Source of the DNA: Laribacter hongkongensis DSM 14985
GTDB lineage: Bacteria > Pseudomonadota > Gammaproteobacteria > Burkholderiales > Aquaspirillaceae
Assembly (NCBI RefSeq): GCF_000423285.1
Contig: NZ_AUHR01000016.1
Coordinates: 1-64,000 of the forward strand
Direction of reading: 5' to 3'
DNA length: 64,000 nt
Below are positions 55,040 to 63,765 of this stretch, piece by piece. The position numbers and the translations under genes were made by a program. Each line of letters opens with the position of its first letter. The first letter of the stretch is position 1. The notes under the pieces are model-generated. The model ran no database searches. It worked only from the letters and a program-made list of their open reading frames with translations, and had not been told where the DNA came from.

Positions 55040-55439
55040 CAGGGCTTTCGGCAGTGAACAGGGCGAGGTCGTTGGCCTTGATCAGGGCAAGTACGTTGTC
55101 TCCTTCCCTGAGGGCCAGTTCTTCGACGGCAGCCCGGGTAATCAGTGCGGCGAGGTCAAAGCCGTCACCGGCCAGCCGCACCCGCGCCAGCAGGCGTCCT
55201 GCCTCGATGGCTGTCACCCGGCTGGCAATGCGGTTGCGCAGGCTGATGGCGCCCAGCGGCGGGCGGGCGAGGGCGATTTCGGCGGCCTTGACCCGGGCCA
55301 GCAGCGGCGTGCCCGGTTCGGTGGCGACTGCCGTGGTCGAGAGGGCCGACAGTTGCTGGCCATCGGGCAGGACGACCGTCAGCAAGGCCAGGCTGTCTTC
55401 GCGCTCGCAGGCCAGCAGCGTGACGGGCAGGGCACTCAT
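55026..55439 (-). CDS. Stand-alone TOBE/Mop-domain molybdate-binding protein
   Basis: A 137-residue cytoplasmic protein of two small beta-barrel halves related to Mop/TOBE domains. The second half is clear: SLRNRIASRVTAIEAGRLLA, then AALITRAAVEELALREGDNV and ALIKANDLALF. Similar domains in ModE, ModC and Mop bind molybdate or tungstate. Its position between modA and modB, with 4-bp and 14-bp overlaps, points to molybdate buffering or to supplying the second Mop half missing from the short ModC. The latter is an inference. Confidence 0.75.
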   Translation of the reverse strand: MSALPVTLLACEREDSLALLTVVLPDGQQLSALSTTAVATEPGTPLLARVKAAEIALARPPLGAISLRNRIASRVTAIEAGRLLARVRLAGDGFDLAALITRAAVEELALREGDNVLALIKANDLALFTAESPDDAA

Positions 55440-56197
55440 GGCACGAGGTAGCCGTGCGCTTCGAGGATGCGGCGAGCCTGCGGTCCGCGCATGAATTCGG
55501 CAAAACGCCGGCTGGCTTCGGGCTGGCTGGCGGCGCCGTGGCGGGTCACGATCATGGCCTGCTCGATCGGCTGGTAAAGGGCCGGTGGAATCGCCAGCCA
55601 GCGGCCCTTGCCGCGCATTTCCGGCGATACCACTACCGATTTGGCGGTAAAGCCCAGCTCGGCAGCCTGCGAGTAGATGTACTGGTTGGTCTGCGAGATG
55701 CTTTCGCCGAAGACCAGTCGCGGGGTCAGCGGCCCGGCGAGGTTTTGCTGCTCCAGCACCCGCATGGCTTCACGGCCATAAGGGGCCAGCTTGGGGTTGG
55801 CGACGGCGATCTTGCCGGTACTGTTCTTGAGTGCAGCCTGCCAGTCGTCCAGTTGCAGGGCGGGCGACAGGGTCCACAGCACCAGCTGGCCCCTGGCGTA
55901 GACGACCGGCGCGCTGGCAGCCAGTCCCTGATCCGCCAGATGCTGCGGATAGTGGGTGTCGGCCGACAGGAAAACGTCAAACGGGGCGCCATTCTGGATC
56001 TGTGCCGTGAATTTGCCGGACGAGTTGAATACCGGTTTGACCGGTGTGCCGGTTTCCCGGGTGAAGGCCTGGGCCAGATCGTCAAAGGCGTACTGCACGT
56101 TGGCCGCCACGGCGACCGTCAGGGGCGTGGCAGGGGCCGCTCCTGCGGGCAGGGCCAGCAGGCTGAACAGGCAGGCAAACAGGACTTTACGCAACAT
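55436..56197 (-). CDS. modA: Periplasmic molybdate-binding protein
   Basis: A 253-residue substrate-binding protein with a signal peptide ending PAGAA (about residue 21). VAVAANVQYAFDDLAQAFTRETG, FNSSGKFTAQIQNGAPFDVFLSAD (Ser and Asp for the oxyanion) and PKLAPYGREAMRVLEQ are the ModA markers. ATG 56197 is used because GGAGGT stands five bases upstream; a GTG two codons before is too close to it. It is 21 bp behind modE and overlaps the TOBE gene by 4 bp. Confidence 0.94.
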   Translation of the reverse strand: MLRKVLFACLFSLLALPAGAAPATPLTVAVAANVQYAFDDLAQAFTRETGTPVKPVFNSSGKFTAQIQNGAPFDVFLSADTHYPQHLADQGLAASAPVVYARGQLVLWTLSPALQLDDWQAALKNSTGKIAVANPKLAPYGREAMRVLEQQNLAGPLTPRLVFGESISQTNQYIYSQAAELGFTAKSVVVSPEMRGKGRWLAIPPALYQPIEQAMIVTRHGAASQPEASRRFAEFMRGPQARRILEAHGYLVP

Positions 56198-56218
56198 ACA
56201 CAACCTCCGCGGTTAGGG

Positions 56219-57019
56219 TCAGGCCGGGACGGCCAGGATGACATGGGATGCCTTGAAGGCGGCGGTCACCGTCATGCCGGTGGCCAGCCCCAGCCTGCGG
56301 GTGCTCTCGCAGGTGATGACGGCGACCAGCCGGGTGCCGCCGGCCAGTTCCAGGATGATTTCGTCGTTGACGGCGCCGCTGCGGATGTCGGCAATCTGCC
56401 CGCAGAGCTGGTTGCGGGCCGACAGTGCCAGCCCGTCGCCACAGGCGATCAGTACCGAGGAGGCCTTGATCAGGGCGACGGCTTCGCCACCGGTTTCCAG
56501 TCCGAGCGTCTGGCGGCTGTCGGCGGTGACGATGGCCACGATGTTCTGGCCACCGGGCAGGGTCAGGGTGATTTCGTCGTTGACGGCGCCGGTGTGGATG
56601 GCGCTGACACGGCCGAGAAACTGGTTGCGGGCACTGGTACGCATGGTTCGCAGACGGGAGAGCAGGTTGAGGGTGGCCGCCGCATCGTCGACGTGCGGGG
56701 CGAGGGTGGCGAGCAGGCGTTGCTGCTCGGCCTCGATGGCGTGGTAGACCGCCAGCAGGTCACGGCCGGCCTGGGTGAGCCGGGTGCCACCGCCGCCCTT
56801 GCCGCCGGTGGCGCGGGCGACCAGAGGGGTGGAGCTCAGGTGGTTCATGGCATCCAGCGTGTCCCAGGCAGACTTGTAGCTGATGCCGGCTTCGCGGGCT
56901 GCGCGGGTGATCGAGCCGGTGGTGTCGATAGCGGCCAGCAGGCGCATCTGGCGGGCATCGGCCAGCTTGCGGGAGCCGTGGCTGAGGATCAGCTCGCCAT
57001 GCAGGTCGGGTGTATTCAT
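56219..57019 (-). CDS. modE: Molybdate-responsive transcriptional regulator ModE
   Basis: A 266-residue regulator. A LysR-like winged helix fills residues 15-90 (RLLAAIDTTGSITRAAREAG, ISYKSAWDTLDAMNHL, GGKGGGGTRLTQAG). Two Mop domains follow at about 130-195 (SARNQFLGRVSAIHTGAVND) and 203-266 (SARNQLCGQIADIRSGAVND), the molybdate-binding part. With molybdate ModE represses the mod operon and activates molybdoenzyme genes. A ModE-type operator sits 5 bp upstream of its own start, so the whole modE-modA-modX-modB-modC unit is probably autorepressed. Confidence 0.94.
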   Translation of the reverse strand: MNTPDLHGELILSHGSRKLADARQMRLLAAIDTTGSITRAAREAGISYKSAWDTLDAMNHLSSTPLVARATGGKGGGGTRLTQAGRDLLAVYHAIEAEQQRLLATLAPHVDDAAATLNLLSRLRTMRTSARNQFLGRVSAIHTGAVNDEITLTLPGGQNIVAIVTADSRQTLGLETGGEAVALIKASSVLIACGDGLALSARNQLCGQIADIRSGAVNDEIILELAGGTRLVAVITCESTRRLGLATGMTVTAAFKASHVILAVPA

Positions 57020-57023
57020 GTCG

Positions 57024-57047
57024 CGTAATATACACGACTATATAACG
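57024..57047. promoter_or_regulatory. ModE operator
   Basis: CGTAATATA-N6-TATATAACG is a near-perfect palindrome (8 of 9 pairs) and matches the ModE consensus CGTTATATA-N6-TATATAACG. It lies 5-28 bp upstream of the modE ATG, covering the promoter region of the operon. Confidence 0.85.
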
Positions 57048-57142
57048 CTTGGGATTGGCCGGAAGGAGTAGTCTGGCGGTGGGGTCAGGCAAGAAAATGC
57101 CCCCGGGCGAAAGCGCGCGGGGGCTGGCGTGTGGAAAGGCGG

Positions 57143-58276
57143 TCAGCTGTTGCCGTGCATCAGGGCATACAGGGCAGCCGGATTGGCTTCTCCGTCCTGT
57201 GCGATGCTTTCGAGGCAGGCGATGACGTCCTGGCTGGCGGATTCCATCAGTTGCAGGGCGTCCACACCGTGGGTCAGCTGGCCGGCGCGCAAGGCTTCCA
57301 CGGCCTGTTTGCCGTGGCGGTGGACTTCGCTGTGCGGTCTTTCCATGGTGGTATAGCCCTTGAGGCTGGCACAGCACTGGGCACCGTCACCCTGGTAGTA
57401 CCAGTTGCCCAGCCGGCAGGTCTGGTGGCTGGAAAAGGCTGAGGGCTCCTTGTCCGACACGCCGAGGAAGGTCTTGTAGACCTCGAACTTGAAGGCCAGG
57501 TGGTCGATCTTGGCCAGTTCGACAAACACCCGCAGCGACATGACGGCGATGAGGGTTTCCATGCGCTGGGTCTGGTGCAGCATGACGTCAAGGCTGCCCA
57601 GCATGTTTTCCCCGAGCTCGTCGGTGTGTTGTGCCAGCGAGCCGATGCGCGAACAGGCTTCGCTTGTGTTGTTCTGGATGGTGCCGATCAGGCCGGAGAT
57701 TTCGGTGGTGGCCTGGCTGGTACGCTCGGCCAGCTTGCGTACCTCGTCGGCTACCACGGCAAAGCCGCGTCCGTGTTCGCCGGCGCGGGCGGCCTCGATG
57801 GCGGCATTCAGGGCCAGCAGGTTGGTCTGGTCGGCAATGTCCTTGATGAGTCCGACGATGCCGTCAATCCGTCGTGCGTGTTCGTCGAGGCTCTGTACCT
57901 GGGACGCTGTGTGGCGTGACATGCCGGAGAGTTCGGTCAGGCTGTTGCGCAGGCGGTCGGCGATATTGCGGCGGTCGCCGCGCTGGCGCGTGTCCTCGAT
58001 CATTTCCTGCCGGAAGGCGTGCACGGTGGCAGTGACGGCGGCGAGGCTGCTCTGGGTCGAGGCCAGTGTCTGGCCGAAGGTGGCGAGGCTGGCGTAGATC
58101 ATCTGCCAGTCGGCACGCTCGGCATCGTGGCGGCGCTGTTCACATTCCAGGTCATGGGCATGTGTCCGGACGCTGGACAGTTCCTGTTCAAGTTGCAGGT
58201 GGGACCGTTCGAGTTCACTCAGTTTAGTGCTGAGGTGGTCAACGGCATGGCGGTGGGTACGGTTGAGAACGAACAT
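57143..58276 (-). CDS. Soluble methyl-accepting chemotaxis protein with a zinc-binding CZB domain
   Basis: A 377-residue cytoplasmic chemoreceptor with no membrane segments. A coiled coil opens the protein (residues 12-60). The signalling hairpin has the invariant tip [20 protein letters not shown] followed by [20 protein letters not shown] (about 148-192). The C-terminus (about 255-377) is a CZB domain with [30 protein letters not shown] and the HSEVHRHG motif, giving the three His and one Cys zinc ligands. CZB receptors such as TlpD respond to hypochlorous acid or redox stress. It would signal through CheA/CheW, which are not in the window. Confidence 0.88.
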   Translation of the reverse strand: MFVLNRTHRHAVDHLSTKLSELERSHLQLEQELSSVRTHAHDLECEQRRHDAERADWQMIYASLATFGQTLASTQSSLAAVTATVHAFRQEMIEDTRQRGDRRNIADRLRNSLTELSGMSRHTASQVQSLDEHARRIDGIVGLIKDIADQTNLLALNAAIEAARAGEHGRGFAVVADEVRKLAERTSQATTEISGLIGTIQNNTSEACSRIGSLAQHTDELGENMLGSLDVMLHQTQRMETLIAVMSLRVFVELAKIDHLAFKFEVYKTFLGVSDKEPSAFSSHQTCRLGNWYYQGDGAQCCASLKGYTTMERPHSEVHRHGKQAVEALRAGQLTHGVDALQLMESASQDVIACLESIAQDGEANPAALYALMHGNS

Positions 58277-58387
58277 GATGATCCATGGGCCCCGTTGGAT
58301 GGTGCAACAGTAATTACCCTAGCATGAGCAAGGAAACAGGGTATCCATTTTGATTGGGTGAAATCATGACAATTGCTGCCGGAGTAC

Positions 58388-60103
58388 TCATGTCCCGGCA
58401 GCCGTCATTTTCGGGCTGAACTGTTGCAGGTTCAATTGCTGGTGGTGGTGAGGGGCAAGTCCCGGCCGGTGGCCGACACTGACCAGAATGCCTTTTTTCA
58501 TGGCGTTGCCAACAAGGGCGTAGAGATGCGTTTCCATCGCTTCGTCCAGGGCGCTGGTTGCTTCATCAAGGAACAGGATGTCGGGTTGCAGCAACAGCAC
58601 GCGCGCCAAGGCGACACGCTGTTGTTCGCCCAGACTTAACATGTGTGACCACGGTTCCACTTTATCGAGCCGTTCGGCCAGATGAAACAGCCCGGTTTCC
58701 TGCATGACGCTTTTCAGTCTGGCGTCGTCGTCTGCTGGCACGGCATCCGGGTAATAGAACGCTTCACGCAGGCTGCCCAAGGGCAGATAGGGGCGCTGGG
58801 ACAGGAACAGGACCCGCCGTCCTGCGGGCAGCATGACGTGGCCGCGGGCATGCGGCCAGATGCCGGCGAGTGTCTTGAGCAGGGTGGATTTGCCGCAGCC
58901 GGACGGCCCGCGCAGCCACAGGCTGTCGCCTTCCGCCAGCCGGAAACCGATGTCACGCAGCAAAAGGCGCTGGTCCGGCGTGCGCAGGGCCAGCTGGCTC
59001 ACCGACAACTGGCCGGCGGACGGCTCGGCAACGACCGGTTGCAGGGCATGGGCAGCTTCTACGCCGTGACGGAAGGTCAGTAGACGGTCCACGGTGGCCT
59101 TCCAGTCCGCCAGTCGCGGATAGGCATCCACCAGCCAGGACAGCGATTCCTGTACCTGGCCGAAGGCACTGGCGGTCTGCATGAGCCCGCCCAGCGGCAT
59201 TTCCCTGGCGAAATAGCGCGGTGCTGCCACCAGGATCGGAAACACGATGGCGATCTGTCCGTAGGCCGCAGTAAACCAGGTCAGGAGCTTTTGCCGTTTC
59301 ATCAGGGCATAGAAGTTGGTGAACAGGCTGGCAAAGCGCCGGTCAAGTTCCAGCCGTTCGGCCGTTTCGCCGCGATACAGGGCGATCGACTCGGCGTTTT
59401 CGCGCACACGGATCAGCCCGAAGCGGAAATCGGCCTCAAAACGCTGCTGGCGGAAATTCAGTCCGACCAGCGGGCGGCCGATTTTTACCGTCAGCCACGA
59501 GCCGATCACGGCGTACAGGAGCGCCACCCACACCATGTAGCCGGGAATGTCGATTTGCCAGCCAGCCAGGCTGAACGCCAGATGTCCGGACAATCCCCAC
59601 AGGATGCCGAGAAAGGAAAACAGGGTCACGACCGCCCGCATCAGCCCCAGCGACAGTCCCAGCGTATTGTTGGTGAAACTGTCGATGTCCTCGGCCAGAC
59701 GCTGGTCGGGGTTGTCGACCGGAGGATGCAGCTGGCCGATGCGGTAATAGCTCTGTTCGCCCAGCCAGTCGCCCAGGAGATGAAAGGTCAGCCAGCGGCG
59801 CCAGCGGATCTGCAGCATCTGCTGCAGGTACAGGCTGTAGACCGCCATGACGATGAAACCGGCCGCCAGCGCGGCAAATTCCAGCAGCGCCGAGAAAAAT
59901 CCGGCCTGATCGTAATTCTGCAGCGTGTTGTAGAACGTGTTGTTCCACAGGTTGAGCCGGACCTGGATGCCGATCAGTCCCAGGTTGAGCACGACCACGG
60001 CCAGCAACAGTCCCCATGCCCAGCGTTTTTCATCACCCCGCCAGTACGGGCGGATCAAGGGCCAGATTTCTTTCAGGTGCGGACGGCGGTCGGCCGGATT
60101 CAT
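58388..60103 (-). CDS. SbmA/BacA-like ABC transporter with fused ATPase (YddA type)
   Basis: A 571-residue half-transporter. The membrane part (about 1-330) carries the SbmA_BacA-family pattern: RLNLWNNTFYNTLQNYD, LTFHLLGDWLGEQSYYRIGQ, DNPDQRLAEDIDSFTNNTLG, and FRFGLIRVRENAESIALYRG with the EEA-like helix. The ATPase (about 375-560) has GPSGCGKSTLLKTLAG, the degenerate signature LSLGEQQRVALARVLLLQPD and DEATSALDEAMET. E. coli YddA and mycobacterial Rv1819c belong here; substrates include hydrophilic compounds such as cobalamin or peptides. ATG 60103 is chosen with GGA ten bases before. Downstream of ackA but beyond a terminator. Confidence 0.85.
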   Translation of the reverse strand: MNPADRRPHLKEIWPLIRPYWRGDEKRWAWGLLLAVVVLNLGLIGIQVRLNLWNNTFYNTLQNYDQAGFFSALLEFAALAAGFIVMAVYSLYLQQMLQIRWRRWLTFHLLGDWLGEQSYYRIGQLHPPVDNPDQRLAEDIDSFTNNTLGLSLGLMRAVVTLFSFLGILWGLSGHLAFSLAGWQIDIPGYMVWVALLYAVIGSWLTVKIGRPLVGLNFRQQRFEADFRFGLIRVRENAESIALYRGETAERLELDRRFASLFTNFYALMKRQKLLTWFTAAYGQIAIVFPILVAAPRYFAREMPLGGLMQTASAFGQVQESLSWLVDAYPRLADWKATVDRLLTFRHGVEAAHALQPVVAEPSAGQLSVSQLALRTPDQRLLLRDIGFRLAEGDSLWLRGPSGCGKSTLLKTLAGIWPHARGHVMLPAGRRVLFLSQRPYLPLGSLREAFYYPDAVPADDDARLKSVMQETGLFHLAERLDKVEPWSHMLSLGEQQRVALARVLLLQPDILFLDEATSALDEAMETHLYALVGNAMKKGILVSVGHRPGLAPHHHQQLNLQQFSPKMTAAGT

Positions 60104-60137
60104 GTGTTCGGATTCCAGGCAAGAAGAAGATAAACGA

Positions 60138-60174
60138 CAGCGCCGGCCGCCACCTCTGTGGCCGGCCGGCGCTG
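60138..60174 (-). terminator. Strong hairpin after ackA, probable terminator
   Basis: CAGCGCCGGCC-GCCAC pairs with GTGGC-CGGCCGGCGCTG with a single bulged base and a short CTCT loop; the leftward transcript then runs TCGTTTATCTTCTTCTT, a U-rich stretch. It lies 20 bp past ackA. Confidence 0.65.
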
Positions 60175-60194
60175 GCATTATGGCTGGCGCTGCA

Positions 60195-61382
60195 TCAGCC
60201 TGCCGGGTTTTGCTGCAACAGGTGGCGGGTCTGGCGGGCCATTTCGCCTTCCTCGTCGGTCCGGATCACCCACACGCCGCGCGAGCTGTCCGGCGTGCTG
60301 ATGCAGGCTTCGTCCTGCTGGTTGGCTTCCTGGTCGAGCTTCAGGCCCAGCCATGCCAGCCGTTCGACGATGCGGGCACGCACCCGGGCCGAGCGCTCGC
60401 CGATGCCGGCCGTGAATACCAGATGGTCGATGCCGCCCATCTGGACCGCCAGTGCGCCGATCTCGCGGGCGGCGCGGTAGCAGAACAGTGCCACGGCTTC
60501 CTGCGCATGCGGGTGCGGATTGTCGATCAGCTCGCGCATGTCGGACGACAGGCCGCCGGATACCCCCAGCAAGCCGCCCTGCTTGTAGATTTCGGCACGG
60601 ATGTCGGCAAGGCTCATCTGCTCGTGCTCGATCCAGTACAGGATCACTTCCGGGTCCAGGTTGCCCGGGCGGGTGCCCATCATCAGGCCGTCAACGGCCG
60701 AGAACCCCATGCTGGACGCCACGCTCTGGCGACGGTGGATGGCGCAGGCGCTGGAGCCGCTGCCAAGGTGCATGACCACCACGCGTTTTTCGGCTTCTTC
60801 GGCTCCCAGCACCCCCGGCAGCTTGCGGGCAATGGCGGCGTACGACAGGCCATGAAAGCCGTAGCGGCGCACGCCGGCATCGTGCCAGCGGCGGGCGAGG
60901 CCAAAGCGGGTGGCCAGCGGGTCTTGCGGAATGTGGAAGGCGGTGTCGAAGCAGGCAATCTGCACCACGCCCGGCGCTACTTCGGATACGGCCTCGATGG
61001 CGGCCAGCGCCACCGGCTGGTGCAGCGGTGCCAGCGGAGCCAGTTCGCGCAGGCGGGCGATCTTGGCGTCGTCGAGCACGACCGGTCCGTCAAACAGGGC
61101 GCCTCCGTGCACCACCCGGTGCACGACGGCTTCCAGCCCCCAGTCGCGCTCGCGGGCCAGTTCGAACACTGCACGCAGGGCGCTGGCATGGGACGAGTCG
61201 GCCAGCGGGCGCTGTACCAGCGTTTCGCCGGCCGGCGTCTTGAGCTTGATGGTGGCCTGGGCCTTGCCCACGCCGTCGATCAGGCCGCGGACCAGTGCTT
61301 CCGGCTCGGCGTGTTCCAGCGAAAAGCATTCGAACTTCAGCGTGGCGGAGCCTGCGTTGAGGACGAGCTGGATGCGCTTCAT
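60195..61382 (-). CDS. ackA: Acetate kinase
   Basis: A 395-residue kinase that interconverts acetyl phosphate plus ADP with acetate plus ATP. It begins with the ASKHA motif LVLNAGSATLKFECF (usual NAGSSSLKF, with Ala-Thr here). VVHRVVHGGALF has the catalytic region, FDTAFHIP is the second signature, RRYGFHGLSYAAIA follows, and MHLGSGSSACAI and GTRPGNLDPEV complete the site. The C-terminus carries FTAGIGERSARVR. Length is typical (E. coli 400). It overlaps the acyltransferase gene by 4 bp, forming pta-ackA. Confidence 0.94.
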   Translation of the reverse strand: MKRIQLVLNAGSATLKFECFSLEHAEPEALVRGLIDGVGKAQATIKLKTPAGETLVQRPLADSSHASALRAVFELARERDWGLEAVVHRVVHGGALFDGPVVLDDAKIARLRELAPLAPLHQPVALAAIEAVSEVAPGVVQIACFDTAFHIPQDPLATRFGLARRWHDAGVRRYGFHGLSYAAIARKLPGVLGAEEAEKRVVVMHLGSGSSACAIHRRQSVASSMGFSAVDGLMMGTRPGNLDPEVILYWIEHEQMSLADIRAEIYKQGGLLGVSGGLSSDMRELIDNPHPHAQEAVALFCYRAAREIGALAVQMGGIDHLVFTAGIGERSARVRARIVERLAWLGLKLDQEANQQDEACISTPDSSRGVWVIRTDEEGEMARQTRHLLQQNPAG

Positions 61383-62311
61383 TTGACGCCTCCCTGGGAC
61401 ATCTTGTGACCCAGTACGTTGGCGATGGCAGCCGAGGCCAGGCGGCCCTGTGCATCTTCGGCACGGCTGGTCAGCACGATCGGCACGCGTGCACCCATCA
61501 CCACGCCGGCCGAGGCGGCAGCGGCGAGGTAAGAGAGCTGTTTGGCCAGCATGTTGCCGGATTCGAGGTCCGGCACAATCAGGATGTCCGGTTCGCCGGC
61601 CACTTGCGAGTGGATGCCCTTGGTGTCGGCAGCCGCATGGGAGATGGCGTTGTCGAAGGCCAGCGGGCCGTCAAGGATGGCGCCACGGATCTGGCCGCGA
61701 TCAGCCATCTTGCACAGGGCGGCGGCATCGATGGTGGACGGGATGTTGGGGCTGACGGTTTCCACGGCCGACAGGATGGCGACCTTCGGCGTGTCGATGC
61801 CGAGCATGCGGGCGGCGTCGATGGCGTTCTGGGTGATGTCGACCTTGGTTTTCAGGTCGGGCGAGATGTTGATGGCGGCATCGGTGATGAAGAGGTAACG
61901 CGGGTAGCTTTCCACCTTCATGATGAAAACGTGGCTGATGCGGCGGTCGGTGCGGATGCCCTTGTGGCGGTCCAGCGCTGCACTCATGAATTCATCGGTA
62001 TGCAGGCTGCCTTTCATCAGGGCCTGGGCTTCGCCGTTGCGGACCAGTTCGACGGCACGTTCGGCTGCTGCGTGGCTGTGCTCGACATCTTCGATGCGAT
62101 AGCGCGACAGGTCGATGTCACATGACTCGGCGAGCTTCTCCAGCCTGGCTCGCGGCGCGACCAGAATGGGGGTGATCAGCCCGTGCTCGGCCGATTCGAC
62201 GGCTCCCATCAGGGATTCCGGGCTGCAGGGGTGGGCAACCGACATGGTGATCGGGCCGTATTGTTCGGCTTGTTCGATCAGGTCGGCAAAGGCGCATTCG
62301 TCGCGGGTCAT
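61379..62311 (-). CDS. pta: Phosphate acetyltransferase, short Ptb-like type
   Basis: A 310-residue phosphotransacylase of the Pta/Ptb family. It shows SVAHPCSPESLMGAVESAEHG, then EAQALMKGSLHTDEFMSAAL (the MKGxxxT motif), ISHVFIMKVESYPRYLFITDAA, and SGNMLAKQLSYLAAAASAGVVMGARVP, the conserved C-terminal block. It lacks the MaoC or DRTGG N-terminal domains of longer forms. With ackA next to it the substrate is probably acetyl-CoA, though butyryl- or propionyl-CoA cannot be excluded. GGAGAGCGTC precedes ATG 62311. First gene of the leftward pair. Confidence 0.88.
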   Translation of the reverse strand: MTRDECAFADLIEQAEQYGPITMSVAHPCSPESLMGAVESAEHGLITPILVAPRARLEKLAESCDIDLSRYRIEDVEHSHAAAERAVELVRNGEAQALMKGSLHTDEFMSAALDRHKGIRTDRRISHVFIMKVESYPRYLFITDAAINISPDLKTKVDITQNAIDAARMLGIDTPKVAILSAVETVSPNIPSTIDAAALCKMADRGQIRGAILDGPLAFDNAISHAAADTKGIHSQVAGEPDILIVPDLESGNMLAKQLSYLAAAASAGVVMGARVPIVLTSRAEDAQGRLASAAIANVLGHKMSQGGVK

Positions 62312-62864
62312 ATGACGCTCTCCAGGGATTGAGGGGGGCGGAAACCGGCTTGACCGGCCGGCAGATGGTTGAATCTGGCCAGGCAGCGGGCGGCCGGCTG
62401 AAGCAGGGGCGAGGAGGGCGCAGACATGACCGGATGCTGTTCCGGCATGGCTGGCAGGACTGGCGAACGCCCGGAGAGGCCATGGCACCGGAACGGACGG
62501 GGGCCATGATGCAGCGGATGTGCATGCGTGAGCGGATTCCGGTTGCGACTGGCATGCCGAAGGGACGGATGTGCCTGAACCGCACGGGTGTTCGAAAGTT
62601 TTTCCATAATGGATGGCCGTCAACGTGATCCGCATGATTGTCATGAGGTTTTATGACGAAACGGTTGCGATGACGATCGGTTACCGCAAATTCCTTTGCC
62701 TTTTCGCTTCTGGCTTGACGCTGCGTTATAATTTTCTGTTTTCAGACCCTTGCGGACACTGCGGTTACAACCGCAGTGTCCGGGTTCACTTTGTCATTTT
62801 TGCTGCATTGCAGCATCTTGTCACCTGTAATCGTTCAAAGCAGGGATTTTTGCCGGAGGGATGC
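62312..62864 (+). promoter_or_regulatory. Control region and leader of fmdB-DUF502-aspS with a long hairpin
   Basis: No gene is seen over these 550 bp. The right third is AT-rich and has a perfect -10 TATAAT at 62727-62732 (no good -35 at 16-18 bases). Downstream, CGGACACTGCGGT (62753-62765) pairs with ACCGCAGTGTCCG (62770-62782) as a 13-bp perfect stem with a TACA loop, inside the predicted leader. A T-rich stretch (62791-62801) follows. The hairpin could be an attenuator or a leader stabiliser. The left part belongs to the pta promoter side. Confidence 0.45.
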
Positions 62865-63107
62865 ATGCCGATTTACGAGTACCGCTGCACGGATTGCGGC
62901 CACGCACAGGAACATCTGCAAAAGATGAGTGACGCGCCGATCGCGGCCTGCCCGCACTGCGGTGGCGGCGCTTATGCCAAGCAGTTGTCCCCGACCGGAG
63001 GGTTCAGTCTCAAGGGCGGTGGCTATTACGCGACCGATTTCAAGAACAAGGGTGCCAGTTGCCCGGCCGCCCAGGCCAACGGCGGCGGTTGCGGAGGCTG
63101 CGGCTAA
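62865..63107 (+). CDS. FmdB-family zinc ribbon protein
   Basis: An 80-residue protein with an N-terminal zinc ribbon: PIYEYRCTDCGHAQEHLQKM and ACPHCGGGAYAKQLSPTGGF, giving two CxxC knuckles (C8, C11, C29, C32 by estimate). A Gly-rich tail ends GGGCGGCG with more cysteines. FmdB-type proteins are described as regulatory, but their function is not established. GGAGGG lies six bases before ATG 62865; an ATG four bases upstream is in another frame. It is followed at 9 bp by DUF502 and then aspS, a common betaproteobacterial order. Confidence 0.85.
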   Translation: MPIYEYRCTDCGHAQEHLQKMSDAPIAACPHCGGGAYAKQLSPTGGFSLKGGGYYATDFKNKGASCPAAQANGGGCGGCG

Positions 63108-63116
63108 GGCCACGAC

Positions 63117-63740
63117 ATGAAACGCGTCAAACTGACTTTGAAGGGCTATCTGGTTACCGGGCTCCTGATCTGGGTGCCGCTGGCAATCACGTTCTGGGTG
63201 CTCGACATCATCATCGGCACCATGGACGAAACGCTCTACCTGCTGCCGGAAAGCATCCGGCCGGAGTCGCTGTTCGGCTTCCATGTTCCGGGGGCCGGGG
63301 TTCTGGTCGCGCTGGCGGTGATCTTGGGGACCGGTGCCCTGGCCGCCAACATGCTCGGACAGCGCCTTGTGGCCATGTGGGATGCGCTGCTGTCGCGCAT
63401 TCCGGTGGTGAAGTCGATCTATACCAGTGTCAAGCAGGTCAGCGACACCCTGTTGTCGGGGTCCGGCCAGTCGTTCCGCAAGGCGGTGCTGGTGCAGTTT
63501 CCGCACCAGGGTGCGTGGACCATCGCCTTCCTGACCGGCACGCCCGGCGCCGGGGTGGCCGAACACCTGGGTGAGGACGACTACCTGAGTGTCTACGTGC
63601 CCACCACGCCGAACCCGACTTCGGGTTACTTCATACTGGTGCGCAAGTCCGATACCCACGAGCTCGACATGAGTGTCGATGACGCGCTCAAATACATCAT
63701 TTCCATGGGCGTGGTGACGCCCGGACAGAAAAACCGTTAA
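63117..63740 (+). CDS. DUF502 membrane protein
   Basis: A 207-residue protein with two transmembrane helices near the start: [20 protein letters not shown] (about 10-30) and [20 protein letters not shown] (about 58-78). A soluble domain follows with [40 protein letters not shown] and [20 protein letters not shown], the DUF502 hallmarks. The function is not known; it is widespread in proteobacteria and chloroplasts (COV/LCV relatives). Located between fmdB and aspS in one operon. Confidence 0.88.
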   Translation: MKRVKLTLKGYLVTGLLIWVPLAITFWVLDIIIGTMDETLYLLPESIRPESLFGFHVPGAGVLVALAVILGTGALAANMLGQRLVAMWDALLSRIPVVKSIYTSVKQVSDTLLSGSGQSFRKAVLVQFPHQGAWTIAFLTGTPGAGVAEHLGEDDYLSVYVPTTPNPTSGYFILVRKSDTHELDMSVDDALKYIISMGVVTPGQKNR

Positions 63741-63765
63741 TTGCGAATCTCGAAAGCCAATCTCC

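Noticed and set aside
62715-62732. TTGACG followed by TATAAT as a promoter
   Set aside because: The two hexamers are only about 6 bases apart, far from the 16-18 needed, so only the -10 is counted.
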